DNA from: Acidobacteriota bacterium
Lineage (GTDB): Bacteria > Acidobacteriota > UBA6911
Direction: 5' to 3'
NCBI GenBank assembly: GCA_012719455.1
Contig: JAAYAJ010000024.1
Span: 1 to 63,169, forward strand
Length of the DNA: 63,169 nt
A program made the position numbers and the translations under genes. The notes under the pieces were generated by a model, which was given only the letters and a program-made list of their open reading frames with translations, was not told the origin of the DNA and made no database searches. Positions 24,627 to 32,695 of the stretch are shown in pieces. Positions within the stretch are counted from its first letter, which is position 1. Every line of letters begins with the position of its first letter.

Positions 24627-26573
24627 ATGGCATTGGTTACGCTCGACAAGGTTTCAATGGCCTACGGCTCCCTGCCCCTGCTGGACAATGCCTCGCTTCA
24701 GATCGAGGAGGGGGAGCGGGTCTGCATCCTCGGGCGCAACGGGACGGGGAAGTCGACACTGCTTGCGATTCTCGCTGGATCCGTAGTGCCTGATTCCGGG
24801 TCGGTCTACCGGCAGCCGGGAATGAGGACGGCCCTGTTGAACCAGGACGCGGCGCTGGTGGACGACCGCCCCGTTTTCGACGCGGTCGCCGAAGGGCTGG
24901 GGGATCTGGGGCGCCTGGCAGCCGAGTACCACCATGCGGCTGTCCAGGTTTCGGAGAGCGCGGACCCTTCCCTGCTTGACCGCTTGGGGCGGCTGCACCA
25001 GGAACTGGAAAAAAGGGACGGCTGGCGGCTCGAGCAGAGGGTCGAAACGATCCTCTCCCGCTTGGAACTCCCCCCCGACGCGATCGTGAACACCCTCTCG
25101 GGCGGGTGGCGCCGCCGGGTGCTGCTGGCCAGGGTGCTGGTGGCCCAGCCGGAGCTCCTGCTCCTGGACGAGCCGACCAACCACCTCGATATCGGGGCGA
25201 TCACCTGGCTCGAAAGCTTCCTGGCGGAATATGCGGGGACGGTGGTGACCGTCACCCACGACCGGGAATTCCTGCAGCGGTTGGCCAGCCGGATCGTGGA
25301 GCTCGACCGGGGGAGGCTCACCTCCTGGGAATGCGGCTACGGCGAGTTCCTGCGCCGGAAGGAGGAGTGGCTGGCCAACGAGGCCCTGGGGAGGGAAAAA
25401 TTCGACCGGCGGCTGGAAGAGGAGGAGGCGTGGCTCCGGCGTGGGATCAAGGCCCGACGGACCCGGAACGAGGGGCGGGTGCGCGCCTTGATGGCTATGC
25501 GCGCCGAGCGCGCCGCCCGGCGTGAGCGGTTGGGGACCGCCCGGCTCGAACTGCAGGCGGCCGCCCCCTCGGGCCGCCTTGTCTACGAAGCCGACCACAT
25601 CTCCAAATCCTTTCCCGATAAAATCGTGGACATCCACCAATTGGCTCCGCCTAATGGTGGATGCCCACGATTCGTGATTCGCGATTTTTCCATCCGGATC
25701 ATGCGGGGGGACCGGATCGGCCTCCTCGGCCCGAATGGCGCGGGCAAGACCACTCTCCTGCAGCTGCTGCTGGGGGAACTGGCTCCCGATTCCGGTTTCA
25801 TCCGGACCGGCGCCAACGTGCAGGCGGCCTACTACGACCAGCAGCGGGAGCAGCTCGACCCGGAAAAGACCGTGCTGGAAACGGTGGGGGAAGGGAACGA
25901 GGTGGTGACCATCAACGGCCGGCAGCGTCACATCAACGGTTACCTGCGCGATTTCCTCTTCCCGCCCGAGCGCGCCCGCTCCCCCGTGAAGTCGCTCTCT
26001 GGGGGGGAGCGCAACCGGCTTCTGCTGGCACGGCTCTTCACGCGCCCAGCCAACGTTTTGGTGCTGGACGAGCCGACCAACGACCTGGATTTGGAGACCT
26101 TGGAGCTGCTCGAGGCCCGGCTGGTCGATTTTCCCGGCACCATCCTCCTGGTCAGCCACGACCGCGCTTTCCTCGAAAATGTGGTCACCAGCCTGCTGGT
26201 GTTCGAGCCGGGCGGGCGTATCGAGGAGCATATTGGCGGCTACGCGGCCTGGGCCGAACGGAAGGCGAAGACGGAGGCGCAGGAAAGGCTCGCACCGAAG
26301 GCGCAAACTCCCGCGCCTGCCAAGGAGCCTGAGCGAAAGCCCGTGCGCCGGAAGCTCTCCTACATGGAGCAGCGGGAGTACGACCGCCTGCCGGAGCGGA
26401 TCGAAGCGCTGGAGACGGAGCAGGAGCGCATCGACGCCCGGATCTCCGCCCCAGATTTCTACCTGGAGGCTCCCGAGGAGATTGCCCGGGTACTTGAGCG
26501 GAAGGAGTCCTTGCACCAGGAACTGCTCGATGCCTACTCTCTTTGGGACTCCCTGGATTCCCGCGCGCGCTGA
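24627..26573 (+). CDS. ABC-F ATPase (Uup-like) with in-frame REP insertion
   Basis: A 648-residue soluble tandem ABC ATPase. The first cassette has Walker A GRNGTGKSTLL, signature LSGGWRRRVLLARVL and Walker B LLLLDEPTNHLD; the second has GPNGAGKTTLL, LSGGERNRLLLARLF and VLVLDEPTNDLD. The C-terminal coiled-coil (SYMEQREYDRLPERIEALE onward) marks the Uup subgroup, which acts on ribosomes or DNA-linked processes. Residues about 333-349 (IVDIHQLAPPNGGCPRF) have no counterpart expected in the family and are encoded exactly by a 51-bp REP hairpin (25622-25672) inserted without disturbing the frame, at the entry to the second cassette. The final codons begin a 118-bp stretch repeated exactly downstream. 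No transmembrane segments are present. Confidence 0.9.
   Translation: MALVTLDKVSMAYGSLPLLDNASLQIEEGERVCILGRNGTGKSTLLAILAGSVVPDSGSVYRQPGMRTALLNQDAALVDDRPVFDAVAEGLGDLGRLAAEYHHAAVQVSESADPSLLDRLGRLHQELEKRDGWRLEQRVETILSRLELPPDAIVNTLSGGWRRRVLLARVLVAQPELLLLDEPTNHLDIGAITWLESFLAEYAGTVVTVTHDREFLQRLASRIVELDRGRLTSWECGYGEFLRRKEEWLANEALGREKFDRRLEEEEAWLRRGIKARRTRNEGRVRALMAMRAERAARRERLGTARLELQAAAPSGRLVYEADHISKSFPDKIVDIHQLAPPNGGCPRFVIRDFSIRIMRGDRIGLLGPNGAGKTTLLQLLLGELAPDSGFIRTGANVQAAYYDQQREQLDPEKTVLETVGEGNEVVTINGRQRHINGYLRDFLFPPERARSPVKSLSGGERNRLLLARLFTRPANVLVLDEPTNDLDLETLELLEARLVDFPGTILLVSHDRAFLENVVTSLLVFEPGGRIEEHIGGYAAWAERKAKTEAQERLAPKAQTPAPAKEPERKPVRRKLSYMEQREYDRLPERIEALETEQERIDARISAPDFYLEAPEEIARVLERKESLHQELLDAYSLWDSLDSRAR
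25622..25672. repeat. REP hairpin inside the ABC-F coding sequence
   Basis: Arms AATCGTGGACATCCAC and GTGGATGCCCACGATT with one mismatch and a 19-nt centre. At 51 bp (17 codons) it keeps the reading frame. The CCTGG core seen elsewhere is here CGTGG/CCACG, paired on both sides. Confidence 0.85.
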
Positions 26574-26633
26574 TCTTTGCATCTGTGCACCCGCCCGCCA
26601 AGCCAATGGGTGGATGTCCACAATTTGTGCATC
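26516..26633 (+). repeat. 118-bp direct repeat, copy 1 (ABC-F gene end plus REP unit)
   Basis: Begins in the last codons of the ABC-F gene and ends just after a REP unit (26603-26627). Identical by eye to 26733-26850, with an offset of 217 bp. Confidence 0.9.
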
Positions 26634-26732
26634 CTTGCTCCTGGATTCCCGTGACGATGCCACCCTCGAAGCACTGCTGCCCTGGAATGTGAAGCTGCCG
26701 TAACCATCCTGTGTGGAAGAATTGACGTTTGC

Positions 26733-26850
26733 CCAGGAACTGCTCGATGCCTACTCTCTTTGGGACTCCCTGGATTCCCGCGCGCGCTGATCTTTGCATC
26801 TGTGCACCCGCCCGCCAAGCCAATGGGTGGATGTCCACAATTTGTGCATC
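26733..26850 (+). repeat. 118-bp direct repeat, copy 2
   Basis: Exact second copy of 26516-26633, including the ABC-F stop codon and REP unit (26820-26844). A further degenerate unit follows at 26849-26866. The copy carries only 57 bp of coding sequence and cannot make a protein. The remaining gap up to 26936 has no gene. Confidence 0.9.
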
Positions 26851-26936
26851 AGGTGGATGTCCCTCATCGGCATTTGGTTTACAATGAAGCGCGGGTCCTT
26901 TTACTGGTTACTGAAGCGATCTTTCAAGGGGGGGCT

Positions 26937-28277
26937 ATGAGCCGGAATCTTGTCATTGTGGGAGCGGGAGCCGGGGGGGCCTCGGTCGCGGCGGAGGCGC
27001 GCCGGCGCGATCCGTCGCTCGAGGTGACCATGATCGAGCGGGGGGGCCATGTGTCCACGGCCGCCTGCCCCATGCCCTATTACATCCAGGACCTCATCAA
27101 GGACGAGAAAATGCTCGTGGCCCGGACCCCGGAAGAGTTCCGTGAATCGGGCGTGAATGTGCGCCTGGAGACGCAGGTGGAGGAGGTGGACCGCCGGCAG
27201 GGGATCGTCCGGCTCTCCGATGGGATCATGGTCCCCTACGATATCCTGGTCCTGGGGACAGGCACCGTTCCCATCGTCCCGAGGGTCCCCGGTGTGGACC
27301 TGGAAGGGGTCTTCATGCTCAAGACCCTCCCCGACGCGATGGCCATCAAGACCTATATCCGGGAGAAGAGGTGCCGGAAAGCGCTCGTGGTTGGAGCCGG
27401 ATTCATCGGCCTCGAGATGTGCGAAGCCTTGCGCGGGCAGGGGATCGAAACGGAGTTGATCGACCTGGCTCCGCGGGCGGCGATGATGTGGGACCCGGAA
27501 TTCACCGCCCTGATCGAGGAGGAACTCTTGCGCCAGGGGGTGAAGTTCCATCCGGGCACCGGGCTTGAGTCAATCGAGAAGGGGAGTGAATACCAGCTCC
27601 GCCTCAACTCGGACCGGGATGTGCTGGAAGCCGACCTGGTATTGATTGCCATCGGGGTGAAGCCCAATTCCACCCTCGCGGCGGCGGCCGGGCTGAGGCT
27701 CGGGGCAACGGGCGCCATCGGGGTGAATTTTTCCCAGCGGACCTCGGATGAGAGCATCTATGCCGTCGGGGACTGCGCCGAGGTCTACCATCGCATCAGC
27801 TGCAAATGGACCCACATACCGCTCGGGGATATCGCCAACAAGCAGGGGCGCGTGGCCGGAATCAATATCGGCGGCGGCGCGATGATGTTTCCCGGGGTGG
27901 TCGGCGCGCGCTGCTTTAAGGTCTTCGACCTTGGGGTGGCGGCGACGGGGCTCGATGAAAACGAGGCGGCCGAGGCCGGCTACCATCCTGAAAGCGTGCT
28001 GCTCTGGGGAAACGCCATCGCCGCCGCCATGCCGGGGGAGAAAAAGCTGGGGCTGAAACTGGTGGCCGACCGGTCGACCGGTAGGCTCCTGGGGGCCCAG
28101 GCGGTGGGGCTGAGGGGGGCCGTGGAGAGGGTGAACGCCCTTTCGGTCGCTCTGGCGGCGGGGATGACACTGGAGGAAATCGGGTACCAGGATTTTGCCT
28201 ACTCGCCCCCCTTCAACACTCCTTGGGACCTGATCCACGTAGCGGCCCAGAAACTGGCGAAATCGATCGGCCGCTGA
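26937..28277 (+). CDS. CoA-disulfide reductase/NADH oxidase-like FAD enzyme
   Basis: A 446-residue flavoprotein of the pyridine nucleotide-disulfide oxidoreductase family. FAD-binding GAGAGGAS is at residues 9-16, the single redox cysteine C44 in STAACPMPYYI fits the SxxxCxxPY motif of CoA-disulfide reductase and NADH oxidase/persulfide reductase, the NAD(P) site is VVGAGFIGLEMCEAL, and the second FAD site is SIYAVGDCAEV. The C-terminal dimerisation domain (LGAQAVGLRGAVERVNALSV) is complete and there is no rhodanese extension. It would reduce CoA disulfide, persulfide or oxygen in the cytoplasm. The start follows AAGGGGGGG; longer upstream frame lies in duplicated repeat DNA. Confidence 0.88.
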   Translation: MSRNLVIVGAGAGGASVAAEARRRDPSLEVTMIERGGHVSTAACPMPYYIQDLIKDEKMLVARTPEEFRESGVNVRLETQVEEVDRRQGIVRLSDGIMVPYDILVLGTGTVPIVPRVPGVDLEGVFMLKTLPDAMAIKTYIREKRCRKALVVGAGFIGLEMCEALRGQGIETELIDLAPRAAMMWDPEFTALIEEELLRQGVKFHPGTGLESIEKGSEYQLRLNSDRDVLEADLVLIAIGVKPNSTLAAAAGLRLGATGAIGVNFSQRTSDESIYAVGDCAEVYHRISCKWTHIPLGDIANKQGRVAGINIGGGAMMFPGVVGARCFKVFDLGVAATGLDENEAAEAGYHPESVLLWGNAIAAAMPGEKKLGLKLVADRSTGRLLGAQAVGLRGAVERVNALSVALAAGMTLEEIGYQDFAYSPPFNTPWDLIHVAAQKLAKSIGR

Positions 28278-28316
28278 CCCCTCCAGCCCTTTCGCGAGAA
28301 GGTGGACAGTTGGGGG

Positions 28317-29117
28317 CTATTTGCGTTTGGCCGGTGCCTTCCCGGCGGGCGTCTTTTTTTTCGCCGCTTTGTCGGCCTGTTTCGCCGGGGCCGCTTTCGC
28401 AGCGACATTTTTAGGTGCGGCTTTCCTTGCCGCTACCTTTTTCCCGGTTGGTTTCGTGTCCTTTGCCGCTGGCTTCCCCGCGGCCGGCGTCTTGGCGGCC
28501 TTTTTCAGTTTTGAGGGAGTCCCCTTGGTCTCGTCGGCCAGGCGCTTCAACTCGGCATACCCCTTCTTGCCCAGAATCAGGATGGCCTCGTCCCGGTAGA
28601 TCTCGAACATGGGGCGCTTTTCATCGGCCCCGTGCAGGCACAGGGCCGTTTCCTCATCCAGTTCGGTGGTCTCGTCGATGGAGAAAACGTCGTTTTCCAG
28701 GTAGAGGGGGTAGATGCTGCAATAGAACGGCTTGATGCCGGGCCACCCCAGTTTTCGATCACGCGAAACCGCCTGCAGTGCACATTTACGGTCCGACCGG
28801 AGAAAGATGCAGCAGGTCTCGTCCTCCCGCGCCGGGTCCTCCACCGTGTTGGTCCCGGTCTCGATTCCGCTCGGCGTATCCTTGGACTTACGCGTCACGA
28901 ACCATTGCGTCTCGTCGTGCCGGTCCTTGGGCAGATGACGCTTGATGGCCTTGGCCCATTTCATGATGCGGGGGGGCTCGTCGTCCGTCATCCAGACACC
29001 GCCCGAGCAGCAGTCGGCAATGCAATCGGGATCGCAGGGGCGTAGAGCCGCCTTCCTGAAGACGCTCTTGTCGACCCGGATACCATTGATGACGATCTTT
29101 TTTCCGTTCTTCTTCAT
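28317..29117 (-). CDS. DUF3109/YkgJ-like cysteine protein with histone H1-like tail
   Basis: A 266-residue protein. The first 170 residues have the Cys pattern of the DUF3109/zinc-iron-chelating group: RPCDPDCIADCCSGGVWM, TCCIFLRSDRKCALQ and FYCSIYPLYL, likely binding a metal or Fe-S cluster. The last about 85 residues are almost only Lys, Ala, Pro, Thr and Gly (KKAAKTPAAGKPAAKDTKPT, KAPAKRK at the end), like eukaryotic H1 tails or bacterial AlgP/HctB-type nucleic-acid-binding tails. The start has GGGAGAGG at the correct spacing; a longer frame upstream is not supported. The function of the metal domain is unknown, and the tail suggests DNA or RNA association. Confidence 0.8.
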   Translation of the reverse strand: MKKNGKKIVINGIRVDKSVFRKAALRPCDPDCIADCCSGGVWMTDDEPPRIMKWAKAIKRHLPKDRHDETQWFVTRKSKDTPSGIETGTNTVEDPAREDETCCIFLRSDRKCALQAVSRDRKLGWPGIKPFYCSIYPLYLENDVFSIDETTELDEETALCLHGADEKRPMFEIYRDEAILILGKKGYAELKRLADETKGTPSKLKKAAKTPAAGKPAAKDTKPTGKKVAARKAAPKNVAAKAAPAKQADKAAKKKTPAGKAPAKRK

Positions 29118-29599
29118 TGACCTCTCCCGTTCTCCACTGGATGAGCGGCTGGGCCGCAGGCCACGGGTTTGAAAGTTTTTGACGCGGCATTGTAAGCCGA
29201 AACATGCAAGGCTCACAGAAAAAACTGTGCAAATCCATCGCCCGGATTTATTGGTGCAACCATTGGTCCGTGATTGCCGATTGGATGGGGGCGGCCGGTG
29301 CGGTTTCTGGTGTGCCCATGCGCCCTGGACACGATGGGTTTGTCGCCGGCGCGCCCCTGTTTTCGTCCGGCCGCGTAACCCTGAATCCCAGCGCTGACGC
29401 CCCGCCCCGGTCACTTGTGGTGTCGGCCCGGAGGTTTCCCAGCGCACGTTGCGATGCAGTGAAGGCGGAAGTGGGTGCAGGGTGCCTGCCGGAGAATTTC
29501 GCAGCAGCACCCGACATCTCGTCGAGGAAAGCGGGAACCCTTACCGATCACGCCGATGCAACCGGAGCTTCATGCATCGTCCAGTTATAAAGTGAGGGG
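29118..29599. other. Intergenic stretch without recognisable gene
   Basis: About 480 bp between the DUF3109 gene and the MITE. Open frames exist on both strands but none has protein-like conservation, a ribosome-binding site or a recognisable motif. Confidence 0.5.
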
Positions 29600-29778
29600 T
29601 TAACCCGGATTATTAGCTCCTGCTGCGTCGGTGCAATCGAGCATGTCTACATCGTTGCGCTTGGTCGGATTCCTCGACGTACCGTCGAGTACGCCTGCGG
29701 AATTCTCCCGGCGCGCGCCTTGTATCCACGCCCGCATGCGCCGCCTCGCAACGTATCCTCATGAATAATCCGGGTTAA
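29600..29778. mobile_element. MITE-like element with perfect 15-bp terminal inverted repeats
   Basis: A 179-bp element bounded by TTAACCCGGATTATT (29600-29614) and its exact inverse AATAATCCGGGTTAA (29764-29778). It has no coding capacity, and an internal palindrome CTCGAC/GTCGAG near 29673-29690. The right end supplies the stop codon of the glutaminyl cyclotransferase gene. TTAA at both tips could be the target duplication. Confidence 0.75.
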
Positions 29779-30587
29779 AAGGAGAGGGATAGTTCGAACA
29801 GCCAGGGCCAGTATTTGCCGGTCACGAAAAGCCGGTTCCCAGTCTCGTCGAAAGCGATGCCGTTCATTACGTCGGCCTCGCGGGTGCGTTCCTGCTGGGG
29901 ATAGAGCGCCGACAGGTCCAGCCAGCCCGTAACAAATCCGGTGGCGGGATCGATCCGCGCGATCCGGTCGGTCAGCCACACGTTGGCCCAGATCTCCCCT
30001 CGTACCACTTCGAGCTCGTTGAGGCGGGCGACAGGGGTGCCGCGGTAGAGCACCGGCAGGCGTTCTACAGGCTCGAATGTCTTCGGATCCAGGAAGGAGA
30101 GCGTATGGCTCCCATCGCTCATGACGAGGCGGCGACCGTCGTGGGCGAGCCCCCAACCCTCTGTTTGGTAGGCGAAGCTCCCAATCCGGCTGAAGTCCTC
30201 GATCGCGTAGATAAAGCCGATCTTTTCGTGCCAGGTGAGCTGGTAGAGCAGCCCGGCGCGCTCTGCGAGCCCCTCGCCGAAGTAATCGCGCCCGAGCGCC
30301 TTCTTTCGGAGCACCCGCCCCGTGGAGATCTCCACCTTGCGCAGCGTCGATTCGCCGTACTGCCCCGTGCTTTCGTAAAGGAAGCCGTCGAGGTAGACCA
30401 GCCCCTGGGTGAAAGCGCCGGGATCGTGCGGATAGCGGGCGGTGACCCGATAGGACAGGGAGGCGGAAGCTTGGGGCTTCTTCCCGGGTGCCATTGCGGC
30501 TGCCAGGCTCAGCGCGCAGAGCGCAGTTGCGGACGCCACCCTGGGCCACAAATTCCTCCGCTTTTTGCGCGCCGCGTTTTTTTTCAT
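29775..30587 (-). CDS. Glutaminyl-peptide cyclotransferase (plant/bacterial type)
   Basis: A 270-residue secreted enzyme of the beta-propeller glutamine cyclotransferase family that converts N-terminal Gln to pyroglutamate. A basic N-terminus and hydrophobic segment (about residues 12-34) form a signal peptide or anchor. Family motifs are HDPGAFTQGLVYLDGFLYES, GEGLAERAGLLYQLTWHE, TEGWGLAHDG, LNELEVVRGEIWANVW and NGIAFDETGNRLFVTGKYWP. I chose the ATG at 30587 (AGGGAA upstream) over one ten codons earlier. The stop TAA falls in the inverted repeat of the adjacent MITE, so the last codons and stop may have been set by that insertion. Confidence 0.9.
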   Translation of the reverse strand: MKKNAARKKRRNLWPRVASATALCALSLAAAMAPGKKPQASASLSYRVTARYPHDPGAFTQGLVYLDGFLYESTGQYGESTLRKVEISTGRVLRKKALGRDYFGEGLAERAGLLYQLTWHEKIGFIYAIEDFSRIGSFAYQTEGWGLAHDGRRLVMSDGSHTLSFLDPKTFEPVERLPVLYRGTPVARLNELEVVRGEIWANVWLTDRIARIDPATGFVTGWLDLSALYPQQERTREADVMNGIAFDETGNRLFVTGKYWPWLFELSLSF

Positions 30588-30808
30588 CGTTCCCTGCCCA
30601 GGTTCAAGGAAAAACATTATACATCAGCCTGCCGGAGAGCAGGGGCAGGATCGAGTCTACCAAAGGGTTCTCTTTCGGCTTGCCCCAAATGGGCCGGAAG
30701 GAGACGGTTGCCTCACACTTCAGGTTGCCTCGAACCTGACGTGCTTCGACGAGATCAAAATCGAGAACTCCCGCCAATGGACCTAATAGAGGTCTCCCCC
30801 ATTTTTTC

Positions 30809-30885
30809 CAATCCTGGACATCCACCATTTGTGAAAATCCGTGGATGTCCAGGATTCTTTTCACAAATGGTGGATGTCCACAATT
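30809..30885. repeat. REP cluster 3 (perfect hairpin plus one unit)
   Basis: Inverted pair with 16-bp perfect arms (30810-30825 and 30841-30856) around a 15-nt loop, followed by a unit at 30864-30885. It lies upstream of the pst operon in the 30588-31032 gap. I saw no clear Pho box in that gap. Confidence 0.88.
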
Positions 30886-31032
30886 CTCCGGAAATCCCGG
30901 TCCCGATGACGGCCCGAAGGGCGCCGAGGGCGGAGGCGATCCTTAACCGGAATTTCACACAACCGCAAATGATCCCTAACAAAGAAAAGGTATTCATTCA
31001 GCCGTGAGTAACGGAACCAAAGGAGGGCGGCG

Positions 31033-32424
31033 GTGACACCCGGATGGATTCTGATCGCGATCCTCGCGCTCTCGGCCGTGGGCTACTATATGGGACGGAG
31101 GCGCTCCCAATTCGTTGCCGGCCGGGGGGAGGGGGGCGCCGTGAAGCTGCATTCGCGCCCCACCTATTACGGTGCGCTGGCGGCCCTGGCGTGCGGCATC
31201 CCAGCCCTGCTCCTCTTTACGGTCTGGCGGGTATCAGAGGAGAGCATCATCACGCGCTTGGTAGTCTCCGGGCTGCCCGAAGCGGTGCGTGCGCTTCCGG
31301 AGGGCGGGCTCGACCTGGCTGTCAACGACATCAAGAACCTCGCCTCGGGCAACATCGTGTCGGGCGAAATCGACGCCGGCATGCGTGCGGCGGCCGACCA
31401 TTACCTGCGCCTGCGGTCGATCAGCCACGGTGCGCTTGCCGTCTGCTCGCTCGCCTTGGGCATCGCCGCCCTGCTGCTGGTTCTCCGGCTCATCACTCCC
31501 AGGCTGCGGGCGCGCAACGCGGTGGAACGGGTCGTGAACGCACTGCTCATCGTCTGTTCCTCCATCGCCGTCTTCACGACGGTGGGGATCGTGCTTTCGA
31601 TCCTGTTCGAAGCGATCCGCTTTTTCCGGGTCGTTCCCGTGACCGATTTCCTGTTCGGGCTGGAGTGGAGTCCACAGATGGCCATCCGCTCCGACCAAGT
31701 AGGATCCTCGGGCGCCTTCGGCGCGGTCCCCGTCTTCACCGGCACTCTCATGATCGCGGCGATCGCCATGGCGGTGGCGATCCCCCTCGGCCTCCTGGCC
31801 GCCATCTACCTGTCGGAATACGCCGCCCCGCGGGTCCGGGCGATCCTCAAGCCGAGCCTGGAACTCCTGGCGGGGATCCCGACCGTGGTCTACGGCTTCT
31901 TCGCCGCCCTGACCGTCGCTCCCGCCATCCGCAACGCGGGGGAGGCGCTTGGGCTGGATGTGTCGAGCGAAAGCGCCCTGGCCGCCGGCCTCGTGATGGG
32001 GGTCATGATCATCCCCTTCGTCTCCTCCCTTTCGGACGACGTGATCCACGCCGTTCCGCGCTCGTTGAGAGACGGCGCCTGCGCCCTCGGCTCCACCCCC
32101 AGCGAGACGATCCGGAAAGTGGTGCTCCCGGCTGCGCTTCCCGGCATCGTCGGAAGCATTCTCCTGGCGGTCTCCCGGGCCATCGGCGAGACCATGATCG
32201 TGGTGATGGCGGCCGGCTTGGCGGCCAACCTGACGGCCAACCCACTCAAGGCGGTGACGACGGTGACGGTGCAGATGGTCACCCTGCTGGTCGGGGACCA
32301 GGAATTCGACAGCCCCAAGACGCTGGCTGCCTTCGCCCTGGGTCTGGTCCTGTTCGTGACCACCCTCTGCCTCAATGTCGTGGCGCTGGGAGTGGTCCGT
32401 AAATACAGGGAGCAGTATGAATAG
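31033..32424 (+). CDS. pstC: Phosphate ABC transporter permease PstC
   Basis: A 463-residue inner-membrane permease, first gene of the phosphate uptake operon. It has an extra N-terminal hydrophobic region (two segments, residues 1-75) typical of longer PstC proteins, then a six-helix core with FGAVPVFTGTLMIAAIAMAV, the periplasmic/cytoplasmic EAA loop (SLRDGACALGSTPSETIRKV) and ARAIGETM-like SRAIGETMIVVMAAG. A GTG start follows AAAGGAGGGCGGCG, a strong ribosome-binding site. The end of the gene shows an ATGAATAG junction nearly repeated just before pstA, hinting that the two genes were once directly coupled. Confidence 0.92.
   Translation: MTPGWILIAILALSAVGYYMGRRRSQFVAGRGEGGAVKLHSRPTYYGALAALACGIPALLLFTVWRVSEESIITRLVVSGLPEAVRALPEGGLDLAVNDIKNLASGNIVSGEIDAGMRAAADHYLRLRSISHGALAVCSLALGIAALLLVLRLITPRLRARNAVERVVNALLIVCSSIAVFTTVGIVLSILFEAIRFFRVVPVTDFLFGLEWSPQMAIRSDQVGSSGAFGAVPVFTGTLMIAAIAMAVAIPLGLLAAIYLSEYAAPRVRAILKPSLELLAGIPTVVYGFFAALTVAPAIRNAGEALGLDVSSESALAAGLVMGVMIIPFVSSLSDDVIHAVPRSLRDGACALGSTPSETIRKVVLPAALPGIVGSILLAVSRAIGETMIVVMAAGLAANLTANPLKAVTTVTVQMVTLLVGDQEFDSPKTLAAFALGLVLFVTTLCLNVVALGVVRKYREQYE
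32408..32424 (+). repeat. 17-bp near-direct repeat, copy 1, at pstC end
   Basis: GGGAGCAGTATGAATAG, matching the copy at 32679-32695 at 14 of 17 positions with an offset of 271 bp. Each copy combines a ribosome-binding-like GGGAGC with a potential ATG. Confidence 0.5.
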
Positions 32425-32687
32425 CCCGCCGCGAAAAGGAACAGCGTTCGCCGGCGTCCGGGGACGGTTCCTTCGGCGCCGCGCCGCTTTCGTGCAGCGA
32501 TGGTGGCGGTGTCACGGCGATTTTGTGACCCTCCTGGAGCGCACCTGCGGTGCTTCGGCCGGATCGCGGAGGGTGTGTGCGCCCTTGCGGGATTCGTGGA
32601 GCGCGCCGGCGTTGGCGCCGAGGGGGGGGTGGATAGCGGCGCAAGGGCGGAACGGTGCCCTTTGTGGCCGTGAACCATGGGAGCGTT
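32425..32687. other. Structured spacer splitting pstC and pstA
   Basis: About 263 bp, rich in inverted repeats (GCACC/GGTGC near 32542; GTCAC/GTGAC near 32515; GGAAC with GGTTCC near 32440-32475). An open frame from 32416 to 32695 overlaps both neighbours but is of low complexity with no homology, so I treat the region as probably inserted or duplicated non-coding DNA. Confidence 0.45.
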
Positions 32688-32695
32688 ATGAGTAG
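32679..32695 (+). repeat. 17-bp near-direct repeat, copy 2, at pstA start
   Basis: GGGAGCGTTATGAGTAG, spanning the pstA start codon. It resembles the pstC end region at 32408-32424. Confidence 0.5.

Noticed and set aside
30886-31032. Pho box before the pst operon
   Set aside because: Only weak CTTAA/TTTCAC-like pieces are visible, with wrong spacing for a direct-repeat PhoB site.
32416-32695. Possible 93-codon gene between pstC and pstA with overlapping start and stop
   Set aside because: Low-complexity Arg/Trp/Cys-rich product without homology; better explained as inserted or duplicated spacer.
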